A DNA stretch of 64,000 bases from CADCUY01 sp964242735. Lineage in GTDB: Bacteria; Actinomycetota; Actinomycetes; Actinomycetales; Quadrisphaeraceae. The notes under the pieces were generated by a model. It had not been told where the DNA came from. It ran no database searches and worked only from the letters and a program-made list of their open reading frames with translations. Both the position numbers and the translations under genes were made by a program. Positions 62,565 through 64,000 of the stretch are shown here, one piece after another; position 1 is the stretch's first letter; each line of letters starts with the position of its first letter. The stretch spans positions 310,001 to 374,000 of the forward strand of contig CAXTAK010000002.1 of the NCBI GenBank assembly GCA_964242735.1, given 5' to 3'.

Positions 62565-64000
62565 ATGAGCGCCGTGACCGGGCCGACGCGGGCGGGGTCC
62601 ACGGCGCCCGGCTCCGGCGCGGCTCGCGCGGGCGTGGAGCTGAACGGCATCAACGTCGTCGCCGAGGGTGAGCGCCGGGGTCGCCCCAGCTCCCTGTTCT
62701 GGCCCTGGTTCGCCGCGAACGCCTCCGTGCTGGGCGTCGCCTACGGCGCCTTCGTGCTGGCGTTCGGCATCTCCTCGGGGCAGGCCGCGCTGGCCGCGAC
62801 CCTCGGCACGGTGATCAGCTTCCTCCTGTGCGGCATCGTCGCGGTGGGCGGCAAGCGCGCGTCGGCGCCGACGATGGTGGTCAGCCGCGCGGCCTTCGGC
62901 GTCACCGGTGGCCGGTTGCCCGCCGCGCTGTCGTGGGTGCTGACCGTGGGGTGGGAGACGGTCCTGGTCTCCCTGGCCACCCTCGCGACCGCCACGGTCC
63001 TCGACCGGCTCGGGGTCGGCGGGGGCACGGGCACCTCGGTGGTGGCCCTGGTCGTGGTCGCGGCCCTCGTCATCGGCGCCGGCATCCTCGGCTTCGACGC
63101 GATCATGCGCCTGCAGAAGGTCATCACGGTGGTCACCGCCGCGCTCACGGTGGTCTACGTCGTCCTCGCCGCACCCTCGATCGACCTGGCCGCCGTCGCC
63201 GCGGTGCCGCCCGGCTCGGGGCAGGCGGTGCTCGGCGCCCTGGTGTTCGCGCTGACGGGCTTCGGGCTGGGGTGGGTGAACGCGGCCGGCGACTACTCCC
63301 GCTACCTGCCCCGGTCGAGCTCCAGCGCAGCGGTCGTGGGGTGGACGACGCTGGGCGGCGCGCTCGCGCCGGTGGTGCTCGTGCTCTTCGGGCTGCTGCT
63401 GGTGGGCTCCTCCGCCGGGCTCGGCGAGGCGGTGGGCGCCGACCCCGTCGGGGCGCTCGCCGGGGTCCTGCCGACGTGGTTCCTCGTGCCGTTCGTCGTG
63501 GTCGTCGTCCTCTCCCTCGTCGGCGGCGCCGTCCTGGACATCTACTCCTCGGGTCTGGCCCTGCTCAGCGCGGGGCTGCCGGCGCCGCGGTGGGTCGCCG
63601 CCGCGATCGACGGGGCGCTGATGGTGGCGGGCACGGTGTACGTCGTGTTCGTCGCGGAGACCTTCTTCCTGCCCTTCCAGGGCTTCCTCATCACCCTCGG
63701 GGTACCCATCGCGGCGTGGTGCGGCATCGCCGTCGCCGACCTGGCGCTGCGCCGCCGCGACTACGTCGACACCGAGCTGTTCGACGCCCGGGGTCGCTAC
63801 GGGGCGGTCAACCCGGTGAGCGTGGGGCTCCTGGTCGTCGGGACGGTCCTCGGTTGGGGGTTGGTGACCAACGGGTACGCCGGGTGGCTGGGCTGGCAGG
63901 GGTACCTGCTGGGCCCGGTGGGCCTCGGTGGGCGCGGGGGGGCGTGGGCGTACGCCAACCTCGGGGTGCTCGTCGCGCTGGTGGTGCCGCTGGTGGGGCA
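62565..64000 (+). CDS. NCS1-type purine/cytosine/allantoin permease (partial, runs off window edge)
   Basis: The frame opens at ATG 62565 and remains open to the end of the window, giving about 478 codons. A hydrophilic N-terminus ends in 'ELNGINVVAEGERRGRPSSL', followed by 'FWPWFAANASVLGVAYGAFV', the NCS1 start of helix 1. At least 11 helices are visible, including 'ALTGFGLGWVNAAGDYSRYL' and 'YSSGLALLSAGLPAPRW'. The likely substrate is a nucleobase or related compound taken up with H+ or Na+, but cannot be fixed. The neighbouring nicotinamidase does not by itself imply nicotinamide transport. Confidence 0.88.
   Translation, partial: MSAVTGPTRAGSTAPGSGAARAGVELNGINVVAEGERRGRPSSLFWPWFAANASVLGVAYGAFVLAFGISSGQAALAATLGTVISFLLCGIVAVGGKRASAPTMVVSRAAFGVTGGRLPAALSWVLTVGWETVLVSLATLATATVLDRLGVGGGTGTSVVALVVVAALVIGAGILGFDAIMRLQKVITVVTAALTVVYVVLAAPSIDLAAVAAVPPGSGQAVLGALVFALTGFGLGWVNAAGDYSRYLPRSSSSAAVVGWTTLGGALAPVVLVLFGLLLVGSSAGLGEAVGADPVGALAGVLPTWFLVPFVVVVVLSLVGGAVLDIYSSGLALLSAGLPAPRWVAAAIDGALMVAGTVYVVFVAETFFLPFQGFLITLGVPIAAWCGIAVADLALRRRDYVDTELFDARGRYGAVNPVSVGLLVVGTVLGWGLVTNGYAGWLGWQGYLLGPVGLGGRGGAWAYANLGVLVALVVPLVG

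Overview
The window is very GC-rich, with G or C at most third codon positions, and reads as a chromosomal segment of an actinobacterium (Actinomycetota). Pointers are the GlgE maltosyltransferase pathway, NucS/EndoMS mismatch endonuclease, a Rho factor with a large insertion, DUF3039, DUF222-HNH and DUF4383 proteins, and many genes whose start codon lies 6-8 nt after a TANNNT hexamer (leaderless style). Genus is not determined; a Kineococcus- or Quadrisphaera-like lineage is only a guess. No rRNA, tRNA or CRISPR array was seen.

Layout. 1-8.4 kb, minus strand: an ABC exporter fragment cut by the window edge, a frameshifted unidentified gene, a coiled-coil protein, NAD-dependent DNA ligase (ligA), a broken Uma2-type gene (plus strand), a MetE-like protein, mnmA and a cysteine desulfurase. 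ligA / MetE-like / mnmA / desulfurase is a familiar actinobacterial neighbourhood; the desulfurase supplies sulfur for MnmA tRNA thiolation. 8.5-22.5 kb: alpha-glucan and trehalose metabolism, glgX (+), glgP (-), then glgE-treS-pep2, two small membrane proteins and glgB (+). Together these turn trehalose into maltose, maltose-1-phosphate and branched alpha-glucan, and degrade the glucan. 22.5-28.1 kb: CnoX-like thioredoxin, a membrane/lipoprotein-like protein, a thiamine-binding-type protein, an alpha/beta hydrolase, a zinc-ribbon protein, nucS and a small DUF2007-like membrane protein.

28.1-46.8 kb is one long co-directional minus-strand run. In transcription order it is hom-thrC-thrB (threonine synthesis), rho, rpmE, prfA, prmC, tsaC-like, a WecA-like glycosyl-phosphotransferase, two AtpI/AtpZ-like proteins and the ATP synthase operon atpBEFHAGDC. 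47.0-49.9 kb looks like a decayed accessory patch: an SRPBCC protein, a broken ABC ATPase of bacteriocin-exporter type, a probably truncated permease and an IS256-family transposase remnant.

49.9-62.5 kb: SF2 helicase, MFS transporter, DUF3039 protein, a DUF222/HNH pseudogene, a UPF0301 (YqgE/AlgH) protein, a VanZ-like protein, an ACT-malic enzyme, an ABC exporter pair with an overlapping GAF-GGDEF gene, and a nicotinamidase. The window ends inside an NCS1-type permease.

No clear-cut new biological system was recognised. The most interesting signals are a perfect 16-bp hairpin that buries the prfA start codon, a DUF222/HNH gene disrupted at a C8 homopolymer, unusual ATP synthase subunits (short epsilon, long b and gamma), and the decayed exporter/IS256 patch.
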